From: an uncultured Anaeroplasmataceae bacterium
GTDB taxonomy: Bacteria; Bacillota_I; Bacilli_A; Acholeplasmatales; Anaeroplasmataceae
Assembly: GCA_949840955.1 (NCBI GenBank)
Contig: CATKXV010000013.1
Span: forward strand, 1 to 47,927
Reading direction: 5' to 3'
DNA length: 47,927 nt
The notes under the pieces were generated by a model, which was not told the origin of the DNA, made no database searches, and worked only from the letters and a program-made list of their open reading frames with translations. Shown piece after piece: positions 1 to 8,824 of this stretch. The position numbers and the translations under genes are program-made. Each line of letters begins with the position of its first letter. The first letter of the stretch is position 1.

Positions 1-36
1 TTGTTTGGTATGGCTTTTTAAGCCTTGATTTGCCAT
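1..36 (-). CDS. 5' end of an unidentified gene, cut by the window edge
   Basis: Only twelve codons are visible, reading MANQGLKSHTKQ from an ATG at 36-34. An AGAAGGAAAG ribosome binding site lies just upstream on the minus strand, so the start is credible. The product cannot be identified from so few residues. The upstream DNA carries paired TTAGG/CCTAA inverted repeats, which suggests that the gene is controlled by a dedicated repressor. Confidence 0.5.
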   Translation of the reverse strand, partial: MANQGLKSHTKQ

Positions 37-81
37 TTTTCTTTCCTTCTTTCTTTTTTTATATTTAAGATCTTAAATTTC

Positions 82-149
82 ATATTAGGAGCGACCTAAT
101 ATATTTTTAGTGTAGCATACTTTTTCATTTTTTAAGGTCCTAAATTAGG
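82..149. promoter_or_regulatory. Two TTAGG/CCTAA inverted repeats, candidate operator
   Basis: ATATTAGG (82-89) and CCTAATAT (95-102) form a perfect 8-bp inverted repeat with a 5-bp spacer. A second site, CCTAAATTAGG (139-149), holds the same half-sites in the opposite order. They lie 46-113 bp upstream of the minus-strand start at 36 and flank a weak -10-like TATGCT (119-114). Four copies of one pentamer in two paired sites is typical of a dimeric repressor operator. The regulator is not identifiable here. Confidence 0.4.
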
Positions 150-261
150 TCTTGACAAGTGCTACTTTTTATGCATATGTATTTTATGCTTGATAATTCT
201 TCTATATATGGCAATATAATTGGCTATAAATTCTTTTCTTTTTTTGTTATTTTTAAAGAAA

Positions 262-285
262 AAAGGACTATTTTTGTAGTCCTTT
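262..285. terminator. Hairpin terminator
   Basis: AAAGGACTA (262-270) pairs perfectly with TAGTCCTTT (277-285). On the minus strand the stem is followed by a T-rich run, so it is a backup terminator behind the lipoprotein gene. Confidence 0.6.
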
Positions 286-311
286 GTAAAAGTGCCTCTA
301 TTTACTAAGAA

Positions 312-338
312 AAATAAAGCTCATCTTAAAGATGAGCC
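312..338 (-). terminator. Intrinsic terminator after the lipoprotein gene
   Basis: GCTCATCTT (319-327) and AAGATGAGC (329-337) form a 9-bp stem. On the minus strand it is followed by TTTATTTTT. It lies 14 bp beyond the stop codon at 352. Confidence 0.75.
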
Positions 339-351
339 TTAATCGAAATTT

Positions 352-1380
352 TTATAGAAGTGCTGTAGTATATTTTTCTTTTTCTGCGGCAGATAATTTT
401 CTAATTTTCGCCTTATTATATTCTATGGTCAGCTTGCTTTCAAATTGGAAGGTTTGAATCAGCTCACTAGAAAGTAATGGCTTTAAATCAGGATACTCCT
501 CAGAAATTAGGGTTAGAAAAATAAGGTTTAAAAGCTTAACATCATCAAATCTAAAGCTTAATTCACGGAATCTTCCTGTAGAAGCTTCAATTCCATAAGT
601 AAAGATAAAGCTAGTATCTAAGCTAAGTAGTGGCTTGAGTTCCTCATTATCTGGGTCAACATATCCCAGTAAATCCTTTAATGCCAAATTCATTTCTAAA
701 TAAATAACATCATTTTTTACTTCTGAAATCACCATCTTTGAATTTGTAAAGGTCTTGTAAAACTCTTCTACTGTAAAGGCATCAGGCGTAGCATCAGATG
801 GTCCATTTTCAGGATAAAACTGCTCTAGAATATCCTCAATCTCCTCAAATATATCTGCTGTAGAGTATGCCTGCTTTATTGAAGCTTTAGAAGAGCTTCC
901 AGCACTTTTTACATCATAGCCTGCATCCACATATATAAGATTATCCTTTGCAAACATTTGATCCAGCTTACCCTCATAAATTGTATTGGCAGACACACTT
1001 GCTCCATAATCCTTTCCAAAAGAAAGATCTCCAGATACAGAAACATCTAGTCCCTCTGCGGCACTAAGATTAATCGTCATATCCGCTTTTCCTGAGAGCT
1101 TTGTCTTAGAATCCAATCCTAAGCTCTCATTCGTATCCTTCGTTAAAGAACAAGCCAAGGACATCTTTTCCTTTAGTGTAAAGCTAGTTACGTCATCATA
1201 ATTAGCTAGGCTAGAATAATCGAGTATAGCCTGAATGGTTCCCTTATCCTCTGTTGCTGTCACTTTAACCGTTTGTGTTTCTCCATTAGAATCAACATAA
1301 GTAATGCTTGCTGATTCCTCACAGGAAGTTAAAGCGAATAAGCCAAATAAAATACTAAAACAAAAAATCAATTTTTTCAT
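352..1380 (-). CDS. Predicted lipoprotein of unknown function
   Basis: The 342-residue product starts MKKLIFCFSILFGLFALTSC, a lipoprotein signal peptide with an LTSC lipobox, so it should be lipid-anchored on the outer face of the membrane. The ATG at 1380 was chosen over an upstream ATG at 1419 because GGAGG lies 9 bases before it and the signal peptide begins there. The mature part is rich in Ser, Lys, Glu and Asp, with alternating hydrophobic stretches that suggest beta structure, and has no motif I recognise. It has its own terminator. It resembles the many orphan lipoproteins of gut Bacilli; the function is unknown. Confidence 0.8.
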   Translation of the reverse strand: MKKLIFCFSILFGLFALTSCEESASITYVDSNGETQTVKVTATEDKGTIQAILDYSSLANYDDVTSFTLKEKMSLACSLTKDTNESLGLDSKTKLSGKADMTINLSAAEGLDVSVSGDLSFGKDYGASVSANTIYEGKLDQMFAKDNLIYVDAGYDVKSAGSSSKASIKQAYSTADIFEEIEDILEQFYPENGPSDATPDAFTVEEFYKTFTNSKMVISEVKNDVIYLEMNLALKDLLGYVDPDNEELKPLLSLDTSFIFTYGIEASTGRFRELSFRFDDVKLLNLIFLTLISEEYPDLKPLLSSELIQTFQFESKLTIEYNKAKIRKLSAAEKEKYTTALL

Positions 1381-1453
1381 AAGTTTATCCTCCATACATA
1401 TTATATCATTTTTTATCAAAAAATGAACAAAATTTTAAAAGAAAATGTTGAAC

Positions 1454-2299
1454 TTATTCTTCTTTTTGCTTTATTTTATCATAATCATCTAAAAATGATA
1501 TTTCTTTATTCTTTAACTTATATCCTAGTATTTTATCAGCATTCACATTAAATGGTGCCTTAAATATATTTTTTTCAACAAAGGGGTTATATTGTAATAG
1601 GCTTTGAATTAGCTGCTTTGTATCATAGCGCTTAGAGCCTGTTAAATCCTTAGACTTATCTATGCCTTCTGTAAATTTACATGCACAATTTAAAAATTTT
1701 AATTCATTGTATCTGACCCAACGGACAATGTCCTTTTCTCTTATGTAATATAAAGGTCGAATGAGCTCCATACCTTCATAATTTTCAGAATGAAGCTTAG
1801 GAAGCATCGTTTGGAAGGAGCCATTATTGAGCATATTCATAAGCGTTGTTTCTATCACATCATCATAATGGTGGCCTAAGGCTATTTTATTACAGCCTAT
1901 CTCCTTTGCAAGCTTATAAAGGGCTCCCCTTCGCATTTTTGCACAAAGATAACATGGTGTTTTGGTTTGGGCATACGCAACTTCAAAAATATCCGTATTC
2001 CTAATCATAGCTGGAATTTGCATCAGCTCTAAATTCTGCTGAATCAAACGGATATTTTCCTCATTATAGCCTGGATTCATTACCAAATACTTCACTTCAA
2101 AATCAAAGTCAGAATGTCTTTTCAATTCTTGAAAAAGCTTAGCTAGAAGCATAGAATCCTTTCCTCCAGATATGCAGACACATACAGAATCCCCTGGCAT
2201 AAGCAGCTGAAATTCCTTTAGGGCCTTAACAAAGGGAGCCCACAAATGAGCTCGATATGTTTTAATAATGGTTCGTTCTATTTCCTTATATCGTTCCAT
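1454..2299 (-). CDS. TtcA-family PP-loop tRNA thiolase
   Basis: The 281-residue protein has the PP-loop SGGKDS at 44-49, which binds ATP in N-type ATP pyrophosphatases. It also has CYLC (116-119), GHHYDD (142-147) and a further Cys pair, C205 and C207. This layout is that of the TtcA family, which thiolates cytidine 32 of tRNA using an iron-sulfur cluster held by Cys residues. The family also contains related sulfur carriers, so the exact substrate is inferred. The start lies 2 bp after the stop of a 48-residue membrane protein, making it the last gene of a minus-strand operon running from 4197. Length is slightly below that of E. coli TtcA. Confidence 0.8.
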   Translation of the reverse strand: MERYKEIERTIIKTYRAHLWAPFVKALKEFQLLMPGDSVCVCISGGKDSMLLAKLFQELKRHSDFDFEVKYLVMNPGYNEENIRLIQQNLELMQIPAMIRNTDIFEVAYAQTKTPCYLCAKMRRGALYKLAKEIGCNKIALGHHYDDVIETTLMNMLNNGSFQTMLPKLHSENYEGMELIRPLYYIREKDIVRWVRYNELKFLNCACKFTEGIDKSKDLTGSKRYDTKQLIQSLLQYNPFVEKNIFKAPFNVNADKILGYKLKNKEISFLDDYDKIKQKEE

Positions 2300-2300
2300 A

Positions 2301-2447
2301 CTACTTCTTATTCCTATTCTTTAAATACTTAAGCAAAACATATATCCCACAAAACAACAAAATAAAAAGAATGATCCCACAAGCAATGCCAATACTAGCA
2401 ATTGCTCCTATATCAAGGGGCTCCTGTATCACATCTAAAAATGGCAT
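2301..2447 (-). CDS. 48-residue single-span membrane protein
   Basis: This short gene reads MPFLDVIQEPLDIGAIASIG, then one strongly hydrophobic segment (about residues 13-40), and ends in a basic tail (KYLKNRNKK). The ATG is preceded by GGAGGTGA at ideal spacing, one of the best ribosome binding sites in the window, so the gene is very likely translated. It sits between the membrane protein at 2453-2800 and ttcA, with gaps of 5 and 1 bp, and must be cotranscribed with them. No family is recognised. It may be a subunit or regulator of the neighbouring membrane proteins. Confidence 0.75.
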   Translation of the reverse strand: MPFLDVIQEPLDIGAIASIGIACGIILFILLFCGIYVLLKYLKNRNKK

Positions 2448-2452
2448 CAAAA

Positions 2453-2800
2453 TCACCTCCAAATTTGACTTAAGCCTTGGACAAAAAAACCTACTGTTAA
2501 ACTTATGCTATTACACAGAAGGGTATACTTTACTGCCTTAGAAGCATCCCTCAATAGGATAAAATAGCCCATTCCTTCTAAAAACCAAACCATTGCCTCT
2601 GCTATAATTACATATACCATATATAACACTAATGATTCAAAATGTAAAGCATAGGCAATCAAATTTATAGAAATATTTGTACAGCAATTCATAAAAAAAG
2701 CTAAAATGTGAACTTTTATTCTTTTTTCCTTAAGCAATACTAGGATAAGCTCCTCAATTCCTAAGGTTATAATTAGAGGATAAAATAAGAAATTAAGCAT
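2453..2800 (-). CDS. Membrane protein of unknown function, about four spans
   Basis: The product, MLNFLFYPLIITLGIEELIL onward, is about 115 residues with roughly four hydrophobic segments and short charged loops. The inner ATG at 2800 was chosen because AGAGG lies 8 bases upstream; the ATG two codons earlier would be too close to it. It overlaps the end of the MFS-like gene by 8 bp, so the two are translationally coupled. I recognise no family. Its place between an MFS-like protein and a tiny membrane protein suggests a shared membrane complex. Confidence 0.7.
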   Translation of the reverse strand: MLNFLFYPLIITLGIEELILVLLKEKRIKVHILAFFMNCCTNISINLIAYALHFESLVLYMVYVIIAEAMVWFLEGMGYFILLRDASKAVKYTLLCNSISLTVGFFVQGLSQIWR

Positions 2801-3821
2801 TGTCATACCTCTTCTTTTTGTTAGTTATAAAGAGTATAGCAATCGCCGAAAGAATACTTAAAATTAGTGTAAGAGCCTTAGATGTCATAGGAGAATACTT
2901 GGGCATTCCAAGGATATATCCAATAAAAAGAAAGGCTGCAAGTAATCCAAAGGCAAACCCCTCTTTTCCTTTAGAAAAATAGTGGGCATAGTATAACGTA
3001 ATGGGCATAGAAAAATTAAAACAAAATATTCCAAGACATAGGGTATATGGATTGGTATTTCCAAAAACAAGGCAAAGAATAGATACCATCACAGAACAAA
3101 AAATTGTCTTTCCTATGCCAATCCATTTTGCAAGCACTCCCCCAACCATTTTTCCCAAGCAGGTTGAAAGGGAAATAAGAGCTAAGATTCCATTCGTAAC
3201 AGAAAAATCAAGAATTGGAATTTTTCCCACAAAGGACCGGATGGCTACAGCACCCGAAAGTATCAAAAGAAATAAAAAACTATTTTTTCTTGAAATAGAC
3301 ATCGACTTCTGTTTCAAGCATGGTTTTTCCTCTGCTGATAAGAAAAATACCAAGGAACATATAAATAAGATAGCATATAAAAAATTTAGCAAAAGCAAGG
3401 AAAAAAAGCTTTGTCCCAGCATAAGTCCTATTGCCCCTGTAGAAACAAATACACCTAAGGAAATGATTTCATTATTTGTATGTATCGTAATATCCTTTCC
3501 ACCACAAATATGGAATACTGCATTTCCTATTCCTAAAAAAATGGCCGATAGCATGCTTTGGAATTTCACTAGAAAGCCAAGACTTAAGGCGAGGATAGAA
3601 ACTAGTAGAAATAGCCTAGGCTGATTATACTTATCTATAAGAAATCCAACTAAGGGCTGACCTAAAAAGGCTAAGCTATTATATAAAATAAATACAACAA
3701 GTGTATTCCAATATTGCTCTGAATATAAATAGGAAAATATGATAGCTGAGCATATTCCATCTACAGCAAAATGAAGCAGGGTATAAAGAAATGTTCTTTG
3801 ATAATTTTTTAAATTAAGCAT
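2793..3821 (-). CDS. MFS-like integral membrane protein
   Basis: The 342-residue protein has about ten hydrophobic segments. Early features are typical of the major facilitator superfamily: GQPLVGFLIDKYNQPR near residues 53-69 is a loop 2-3 signature of the G-x-L-x-D-R type, and GIGNAVFHICGGKD near residues 97-110 resembles the Fsr/fosmidomycin-resistance-like branch. It is shorter than the usual 390-400 residues. It overlaps the upstream lipoprotein gene by 8 bp and the downstream gene by 8 bp, so all are translated as a coupled set. The substrate is unknown. Partnership with a co-encoded lipoprotein is unusual for an MFS carrier. Confidence 0.7.
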   Translation of the reverse strand: MLNLKNYQRTFLYTLLHFAVDGICSAIIFSYLYSEQYWNTLVVFILYNSLAFLGQPLVGFLIDKYNQPRLFLLVSILALSLGFLVKFQSMLSAIFLGIGNAVFHICGGKDITIHTNNEIISLGVFVSTGAIGLMLGQSFFSLLLLNFLYAILFICSLVFFLSAEEKPCLKQKSMSISRKNSFLFLLILSGAVAIRSFVGKIPILDFSVTNGILALISLSTCLGKMVGGVLAKWIGIGKTIFCSVMVSILCLVFGNTNPYTLCLGIFCFNFSMPITLYYAHYFSKGKEGFAFGLLAAFLFIGYILGMPKYSPMTSKALTLILSILSAIAILFITNKKKRYDNA

Positions 3822-4197
3822 ACTCTATATATTCCCATTTGGCCATAAATACAACGCTTTGCTTATGTCCTCTATAATATTTTAAATAATCCTCTTCCTC
3901 TAGGATATAGGGAAATTGTACCTCTTTACATTGCTCTAATTCAACTGTATACTCATAAATAACCCAGCCTGTGATTCTATATTGGTCTATGGTAAAGCCT
4001 TCTAGTTCTAATGGAAAAGAGATACAATGATTTTTTGGAATTGCACCAACAATTTCTTTGTAATAAGAATATTCTGCTTCATCATCTATGATTTCTATCG
4101 CAAATATATACTGATTTTTATTTTTGTCCTCCACACAAGAAAAGGGAAACATAATGACATCTAAAAGAATAAACAGAAACATCATAATCATTTTCAT
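3814..4197 (-). CDS. Small lipoprotein, first gene of the membrane operon
   Basis: The 127-residue product begins MKMIMMFLFILLDVIMFPFSC, a hydrophobic leader ending in a Cys that could be a (poor) lipobox. The mature part is acidic with a YEYTVELEQCKEVQFPYILE stretch and no family I can name. The ATG is preceded by AGGAGG with 9-base spacing. It heads a tightly overlapping cluster (lipoprotein, MFS-like, membrane protein, 48-residue protein, TtcA-like). A surface-exposed accessory protein of the MFS-like protein is a reasonable inference. Confidence 0.65.
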   Translation of the reverse strand: MKMIMMFLFILLDVIMFPFSCVEDKNKNQYIFAIEIIDDEAEYSYYKEIVGAIPKNHCISFPLELEGFTIDQYRITGWVIYEYTVELEQCKEVQFPYILEEEDYLKYYRGHKQSVVFMAKWEYIEYA

Positions 4198-4372
4198 ACG
4201 ACAAAACCTCCTAATTTTACCTCTTCACTTTATATAACGAATAAACCTTCCATTTTTAAGAAAAAAATAAAAGAAAATTACTACTGTCATTTTTATAGCT
4301 GATTTAGATGAAAATTAAAAGCATAGATTTTTAGTTTCCTTTTGATAGCTATGATAGTCCAACATAAATAGA

Positions 4373-4416
4373 AAAGGGTCTGCTAAAAAACGAATAAGTT
4401 TCTTAACAGTCCCTTT
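4373..4416 (-). terminator. Intrinsic terminator of the repeat lipoprotein gene
   Basis: AAAGGG (4373-4378) and CCCTTT (4411-4416) close a long stem with inner GTTTCTTAACAG-type pairing, including G-U pairs. On the minus strand it is followed by a T-rich tail and lies 4 bp after the stop at 4420. Confidence 0.65.
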
Positions 4417-4419
4417 CCA

Positions 4420-6912
4420 TTAAAGTGCATTAATATATACCATAAAGAAGGATACCTTGGCATGATCTACCTTAATGTTTCCTTTTGTATAAATTGTATC
4501 TACTATTCCATTACAATCCTTTTCTATCTTAAGTACAAAATCATCGGTAGCTAATTCTATTGCTGAATCAGCCATTAGATTTCCATTACATACCTTGAAG
4601 AATTTGGTAGAAATTCGAAATGAATTTGTAGGAGCAGATAAGGTATAGCCATTCAAATCCAATAGGAGCTGGTTTCCTTCAATGAAAACCTCTTCTGTTA
4701 TTGTTACATCCTCATATAGGGCTAAGCATTTCAATACGACTGGAGATTCTAAATATTCTTGAATTGTTTGTAAATGTAGAAGGGGCTCCTCTTCAAATGC
4801 AGGAGAGATTCCTGCCTCACTATATAATGTGAGATTGACCGTTGTATAAAGCTCCATCTGTGCTAAGCTTAGCTCTTCTTCTACGAAAAAGAATGCAGAA
4901 TACTCCTTAGATAGCATATGCTTTCGACCAATACTGTTTTGCATAAGAACATGAGATCCCTTAGAAGCCCATAGAACATATCCATCGGTTGCTGTTATAT
5001 CAGCACCATTTAAAATAGCCTTTGCTTGTTGGATATGAATCCCACCTAATGTAGCTATATCCTTAAGATATACATTAGAATTATCTAGGATTGTTAAAGC
5101 ATATGATTCCAAATAGGTTTGAAAATCTACAGCTATAAAGCCATTTTCTAGAGTGGCATGGGTGGCAGATACCGTAAGACTCTTTGCTATAGATAAGGTA
5201 TAGCCATTCAAATCAATAGCCAGATAGTTTCCTTGGAGGCAAGCATCTTCTGATAGTAAAATATCCTTGCTTAGGGTCAAATCATAGGAATCCTGAGCTA
5301 TAGCCAGTAAAAATTCCTCCTCTGTGGAAACATATTGCTTCATCGGTAATTTCTCTTCCTTTGTGTCCTTATATCGTTTTCCATTCCATTCGACCTCTAC
5401 AGTATACGCTATTGCTCCCTCTTCCATAAATGTAGCTAAGGTAGTCTTTTTATGCACTGGAAGCTTTTCAAACCTAAGTATATCCTGGCCACATTTACAA
5501 GGGATATACATGGAAACCTCATACCCTTCTACGATTGGAATCCATGTCCATTGAAAAGCCTCTTCATCATATTCATGTAGACTTGGATCTATAGGTAAAA
5601 TCTCATATTGAAAATCCTCATATCTCCTATCCTGTAGACCTAGACTTGCTGTATATGTAACCTTTCCTTCGGACACACAGGTTGCTTGAATCGTTTGACT
5701 AGAAAGCTCTGCAATATAGCTTTCCTTATGGGTTTCATCATGCTTGCAGGTAAAGGAAGCACTTGCCTTGGAATGCCCCTCCCATGTCCAGGAAGCATGC
5801 TCATAATCAAAAGCATGTCCTATCGCTGGTAGGGTTTCAGATAGCTGATTTGTATAGCTTGTTCCTTCGTAATCTAGAGTTGCATAATGTGTAATGGTTC
5901 CCTCTGTCAAACAGCTTGCAGGAAGGATATCCTGTGTTACAGTAGCATCTATGGTTTTGATATGTGTAGGATCTGTTTTGCATATCAATGTAGCTGTTGC
6001 GCTGGTATATTCATTCCAAGTCCAAATGATTTTACTAAAATCATAGCTATGTCCCAATGCAGGAAGCTCCACCTCATTGACATCTGTATAGGCTTGTCCT
6101 TGAATATATATTGTAGCCGTTATAATTTGATTCCCAGGAGCAGTACAGGTGGCAGGAATCACTTCCTCCTTCATGCTTGCATCATATTTCAATATATGCT
6201 TTGGGTTATTTCGACATGGAATTTGTACATGAGCTGTCGTAGGAGTTTCCCATATCCAGGAGATATCCTCTAAATCAAAGGTATGGTTGGTTGGTAAAAG
6301 AATATCCTCTCTTTGATTGGTGTATTCCTTTCCATCTAAAAGGACGCTTGCCGTATATGTAATTTTTCCAGGCTCTGTACAGGTTGCCTCCTCTGTTTGA
6401 CTAGTTATCGTTGCTCTATGATTTTTTTTATGCTCTGCATTATTTTTACACGATAATACAAGCTCAGCTTGGGTATAGTCCTGCCATACCCATGTTACCT
6501 CTGTTAAATCAAAGGTATGATGTAATTCTGGAAGGCTTTCCTGAGCTACAATAATTTCACCACAAAAGGAGCAATGACTTCCAGAGGTAAACCCTGTTGT
6601 ATCACAGGTAGGGAGTAGCTCCTCATCCTCTACAATGGTATGATCAATTTTCATCAATATGGTATCATTTATCGTAATTTCCTTGGTTGTTTCCCTATCC
6701 TTATACACTTTTTTACATTTCGAGCAATACCAGTATTCTATGTGTCCTTCCTCCACACAGGTAGCCTTTTGTTCAGGAACATGAATTTTGGTATGTGTAT
6801 GTCCTTCTTCTAGTACCTCCTTCTTACAGCTAGCTAAAGGAAGAATTCCCAAAAGCAATAGAATGCTTAGCTTTAATAGATTAATACAACGTATTTTTAT
6901 TATTCTTTTCAC
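4420..6912 (-). CDS. Large multi-repeat surface lipoprotein with C-terminal beta-helix
   Basis: The 830-residue product has a signal peptide ending LASC29. Residues 36-130 hold two short Cys/His modules (ATCxxxGxxxYxCxxC type). Residues about 131-524 hold five tandem units of 76-80 residues, each with HxFD, WxW, CKxDxxH, an ATCxxxGxxxYTA stretch and GxxYT, closing on LPxxGH; the fifth is degenerate and contains CKCG. The rest contains two 'LDLNGYTLS' turns, suggesting a parallel beta-helix. The start is a GTG with AAGGAGAG five bases upstream. TATAAT at 6943-6938 is a likely -10. The conserved Cys/His pairs could bind metal or form disulfides; an adhesion or glycan-binding role is only inferred. 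Confidence 0.8.
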   Translation of the reverse strand: MKRIIKIRCINLLKLSILLLLGILPLASCKKEVLEEGHTHTKIHVPEQKATCVEEGHIEYWYCSKCKKVYKDRETTKEITINDTILMKIDHTIVEDEELLPTCDTTGFTSGSHCSFCGEIIVAQESLPELHHTFDLTEVTWVWQDYTQAELVLSCKNNAEHKKNHRATITSQTEEATCTEPGKITYTASVLLDGKEYTNQREDILLPTNHTFDLEDISWIWETPTTAHVQIPCRNNPKHILKYDASMKEEVIPATCTAPGNQIITATIYIQGQAYTDVNEVELPALGHSYDFSKIIWTWNEYTSATATLICKTDPTHIKTIDATVTQDILPASCLTEGTITHYATLDYEGTSYTNQLSETLPAIGHAFDYEHASWTWEGHSKASASFTCKHDETHKESYIAELSSQTIQATCVSEGKVTYTASLGLQDRRYEDFQYEILPIDPSLHEYDEEAFQWTWIPIVEGYEVSMYIPCKCGQDILRFEKLPVHKKTTLATFMEEGAIAYTVEVEWNGKRYKDTKEEKLPMKQYVSTEEEFLLAIAQDSYDLTLSKDILLSEDACLQGNYLAIDLNGYTLSIAKSLTVSATHATLENGFIAVDFQTYLESYALTILDNSNVYLKDIATLGGIHIQQAKAILNGADITATDGYVLWASKGSHVLMQNSIGRKHMLSKEYSAFFFVEEELSLAQMELYTTVNLTLYSEAGISPAFEEEPLLHLQTIQEYLESPVVLKCLALYEDVTITEEVFIEGNQLLLDLNGYTLSAPTNSFRISTKFFKVCNGNLMADSAIELATDDFVLKIEKDCNGIVDTIYTKGNIKVDHAKVSFFMVYINAL

Positions 6913-7061
6913 ATTATCTCTCCTTATATCGAAATAAATTATACTCTCCTTCCTTGTCTATTTTTAAAAATTAATGGTGTCGTTTTTTAAAAACGATTTA
7001 CATTTTATATGCAATGCCGATAAAAACCTTTTGTTTTTCCCAGAAAAATCAATTTTTCTTT

Positions 7062-7087
7062 AAAAAAAACACAGGAAAGCTCCTGTG
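7062..7087 (-). terminator. Intrinsic terminator of dacF
   Basis: CACAGGA (7070-7076) and TCCTGTG (7081-7087) form a 7-bp stem with a 4-base loop. On the minus strand it is followed by eight T. It lies 12 bp past the dacF stop. Confidence 0.85.
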
Positions 7088-7098
7088 CTTGTATTCAA

Positions 7099-8253
7099 CT
7101 AAATGAAGATTTTTATAAAAATGGATTTCATTAATTCAAAGAAATTTTTCCGTTGGATATCTCCGTTGCTAACCAGATTTCCCTCCTGAATGAGGGTATC
7201 CTTCAAATAGACCTGAACCTTACCTGTACAAGCGTCATTTTTTATTTCATAGGAATATTTTACATCAAACGCTAAGGTCTCACTTCTTTTAGATAAATAA
7301 TATAAATCCTTTTCAACAATTACATTGATTCTATTTTTATATAATATATGATCAATAGAATCTACAACCTTATCCTTTTGAGCTACCTTCTCTAGCTTAT
7401 AATTTGCATAGCCCCAGCGTAGAAGCTCTAGAGATTCCGCATTTCTTGTGGTTGGCTTATCATAACCAAATACTACAGTAATCAGTCCCATATTCTCCTG
7501 CTTCATATGAAGGGTTATACAGTATTTAGAAAAGGAGGTATACCCTGTTTTTAGTCCATCCAAATATTTAACTCTACCAATCATTTTATTGGTATTTACC
7601 AGCCAAAATGGCTTCACAGAATCCTTTCTTATGTAATCCTCTTGAAGATTTGTATAGTGTAAAACATCAGGATAATGCTCAATCAAATAATCGGATATCA
7701 TAGCCAAATCGTAAGCTGAGGTATAGTGGTTTTTACTGGATAATCCTGTACAATCTGAAAAATGAGTATTTTTAAGACCCAGGCTTTCTACCTTAGCGTT
7801 CATTTTCTGTACAAATTCAGCTTCTGAACCAGCAAGATGGATTGCCATAGCAATTGCTGCATCATTCGCAGAGGCAATACAAATGCATTTTAGGAGTTCA
7901 TCAACATTAATTTGATCACCAATCGATAAAAAGGCTTTTGATCCTTCAACCTGAGTTGGCTCTTCTGTTATAGTAAGTATCGTATCCTTGGTAATCTGCT
8001 TTGCCTCTAATGCCTCATATATCAATAATAAGGTCATAATTTTTGTCATAGAAGCCGGTGGAAGTCTTCGATCCTTTTCTTTATGAAATAAAATTTTGTT
8101 CGTACTCGTCTCAATTAAAATAGCTGAAGTACTACCACTACATAAATCAGGGGTTGACGTATCGACAGGTTCTGTTTCTACAGTAGCATTTCCCTTGAAA
8201 CAAAAGATTCCAAGGCTAGTAAATAATAGTATTGCAAATATGAGTTTCTTCAT
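7099..8253 (-). CDS. dacF: D-alanyl-D-alanine carboxypeptidase (class A low-mass PBP)
   Basis: The 384-residue exported serine peptidase trims the terminal D-Ala from peptidoglycan stem peptides. All three penicillin-binding motifs are present: SMTK at 68-71 (catalytic Ser68), SAN at 128-130 and KTG at 235-237. An N-terminal signal peptide (about 1-23) is visible, and the C-terminal part fits the PBP5-like beta domain followed by a hydrophobic helix (MKSIFIKIFI) that anchors it in the membrane. It is monocistronic with a strong terminator. TATAAT at 8274-8269 is a likely -10. The gene shows that this organism makes peptidoglycan, unlike Mollicutes. The DacF assignment within the family is by similarity only. 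Confidence 0.92.
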   Translation of the reverse strand: MKKLIFAILLFTSLGIFCFKGNATVETEPVDTSTPDLCSGSTSAILIETSTNKILFHKEKDRRLPPASMTKIMTLLLIYEALEAKQITKDTILTITEEPTQVEGSKAFLSIGDQINVDELLKCICIASANDAAIAMAIHLAGSEAEFVQKMNAKVESLGLKNTHFSDCTGLSSKNHYTSAYDLAMISDYLIEHYPDVLHYTNLQEDYIRKDSVKPFWLVNTNKMIGRVKYLDGLKTGYTSFSKYCITLHMKQENMGLITVVFGYDKPTTRNAESLELLRWGYANYKLEKVAQKDKVVDSIDHILYKNRINVIVEKDLYYLSKRSETLAFDVKYSYEIKNDACTGKVQVYLKDTLIQEGNLVSNGDIQRKNFFELMKSIFIKIFI

Positions 8254-8347
8254 TTATATCACCAATACATTATATGATGCAAAAACTGAAATAGAACAAA
8301 AACACAAGTTCCTATAGGGTTTTAGTCAATGGAATTTTAATTTTTAC

Positions 8348-8782
8348 TTATATGACATTTTTACAGCTGATGAAAATATGACATGAGCCAAATAGGATAG
8401 CAAATAGAATCAATGGAATGCTTGCTAGGATTATGCCGCTGAATAAGAAAATAAAGGTCGGCAAAAGTGATAACGATATAGCCTTTGCCAAATTTGACTT
8501 TTTCCAAAATATTACCCAGCAAGCGTAATACCCTGCACATAAGAAAAAATTTATGATTACATATGTAAGAAAAGCTCCTTTGAACCAAAAATTAAAATAG
8601 GTATAAGGTATATTAAACATCATCAAGATAAAGCAACCATACCTACCAATTTGTTCTAAAGCCTCAATCAAAGGATTCTCAGATCGGTTTTGCAAGCTGT
8701 GGCTATGCTTCACTCCATATATTATATTTGGTATCATCATTACTACAAGTACGATGAGTCCTATAGAATTAAACCAAGACAT
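8348..8782 (-). CDS. Conserved integral membrane protein, four spans
   Basis: The 144-residue protein has four hydrophobic segments and, between the first two, a conserved-looking cytoplasmic loop (YGVKHSHSLQNRSENPLIEALEQIGR read across about residues 22-47). Similar small membrane proteins with an 'EQIGR.GCF' motif occur in Firmicutes without known function. It is a single gene between dacF and the DUF368 gene. There is no catalytic motif. Confidence 0.7.
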   Translation of the reverse strand: MSWFNSIGLIVLVVMMIPNIIYGVKHSHSLQNRSENPLIEALEQIGRYGCFILMMFNIPYTYFNFWFKGAFLTYVIINFFLCAGYYACWVIFWKKSNLAKAISLSLLPTFIFLFSGIILASIPLILFAILFGSCHIFISCKNVI

Positions 8783-8824
8783 ATATCCTCCATTCCTACT
8801 CCATTATATCCCCTATTATTAGAT

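Noticed and set aside
3001-3624. 207-codon plus-strand frame inside the MFS-like gene
   Set aside because: It lies fully opposite a credible membrane-protein gene, is low in hydrophobic pattern and has no ribosome binding site: a shadow frame.
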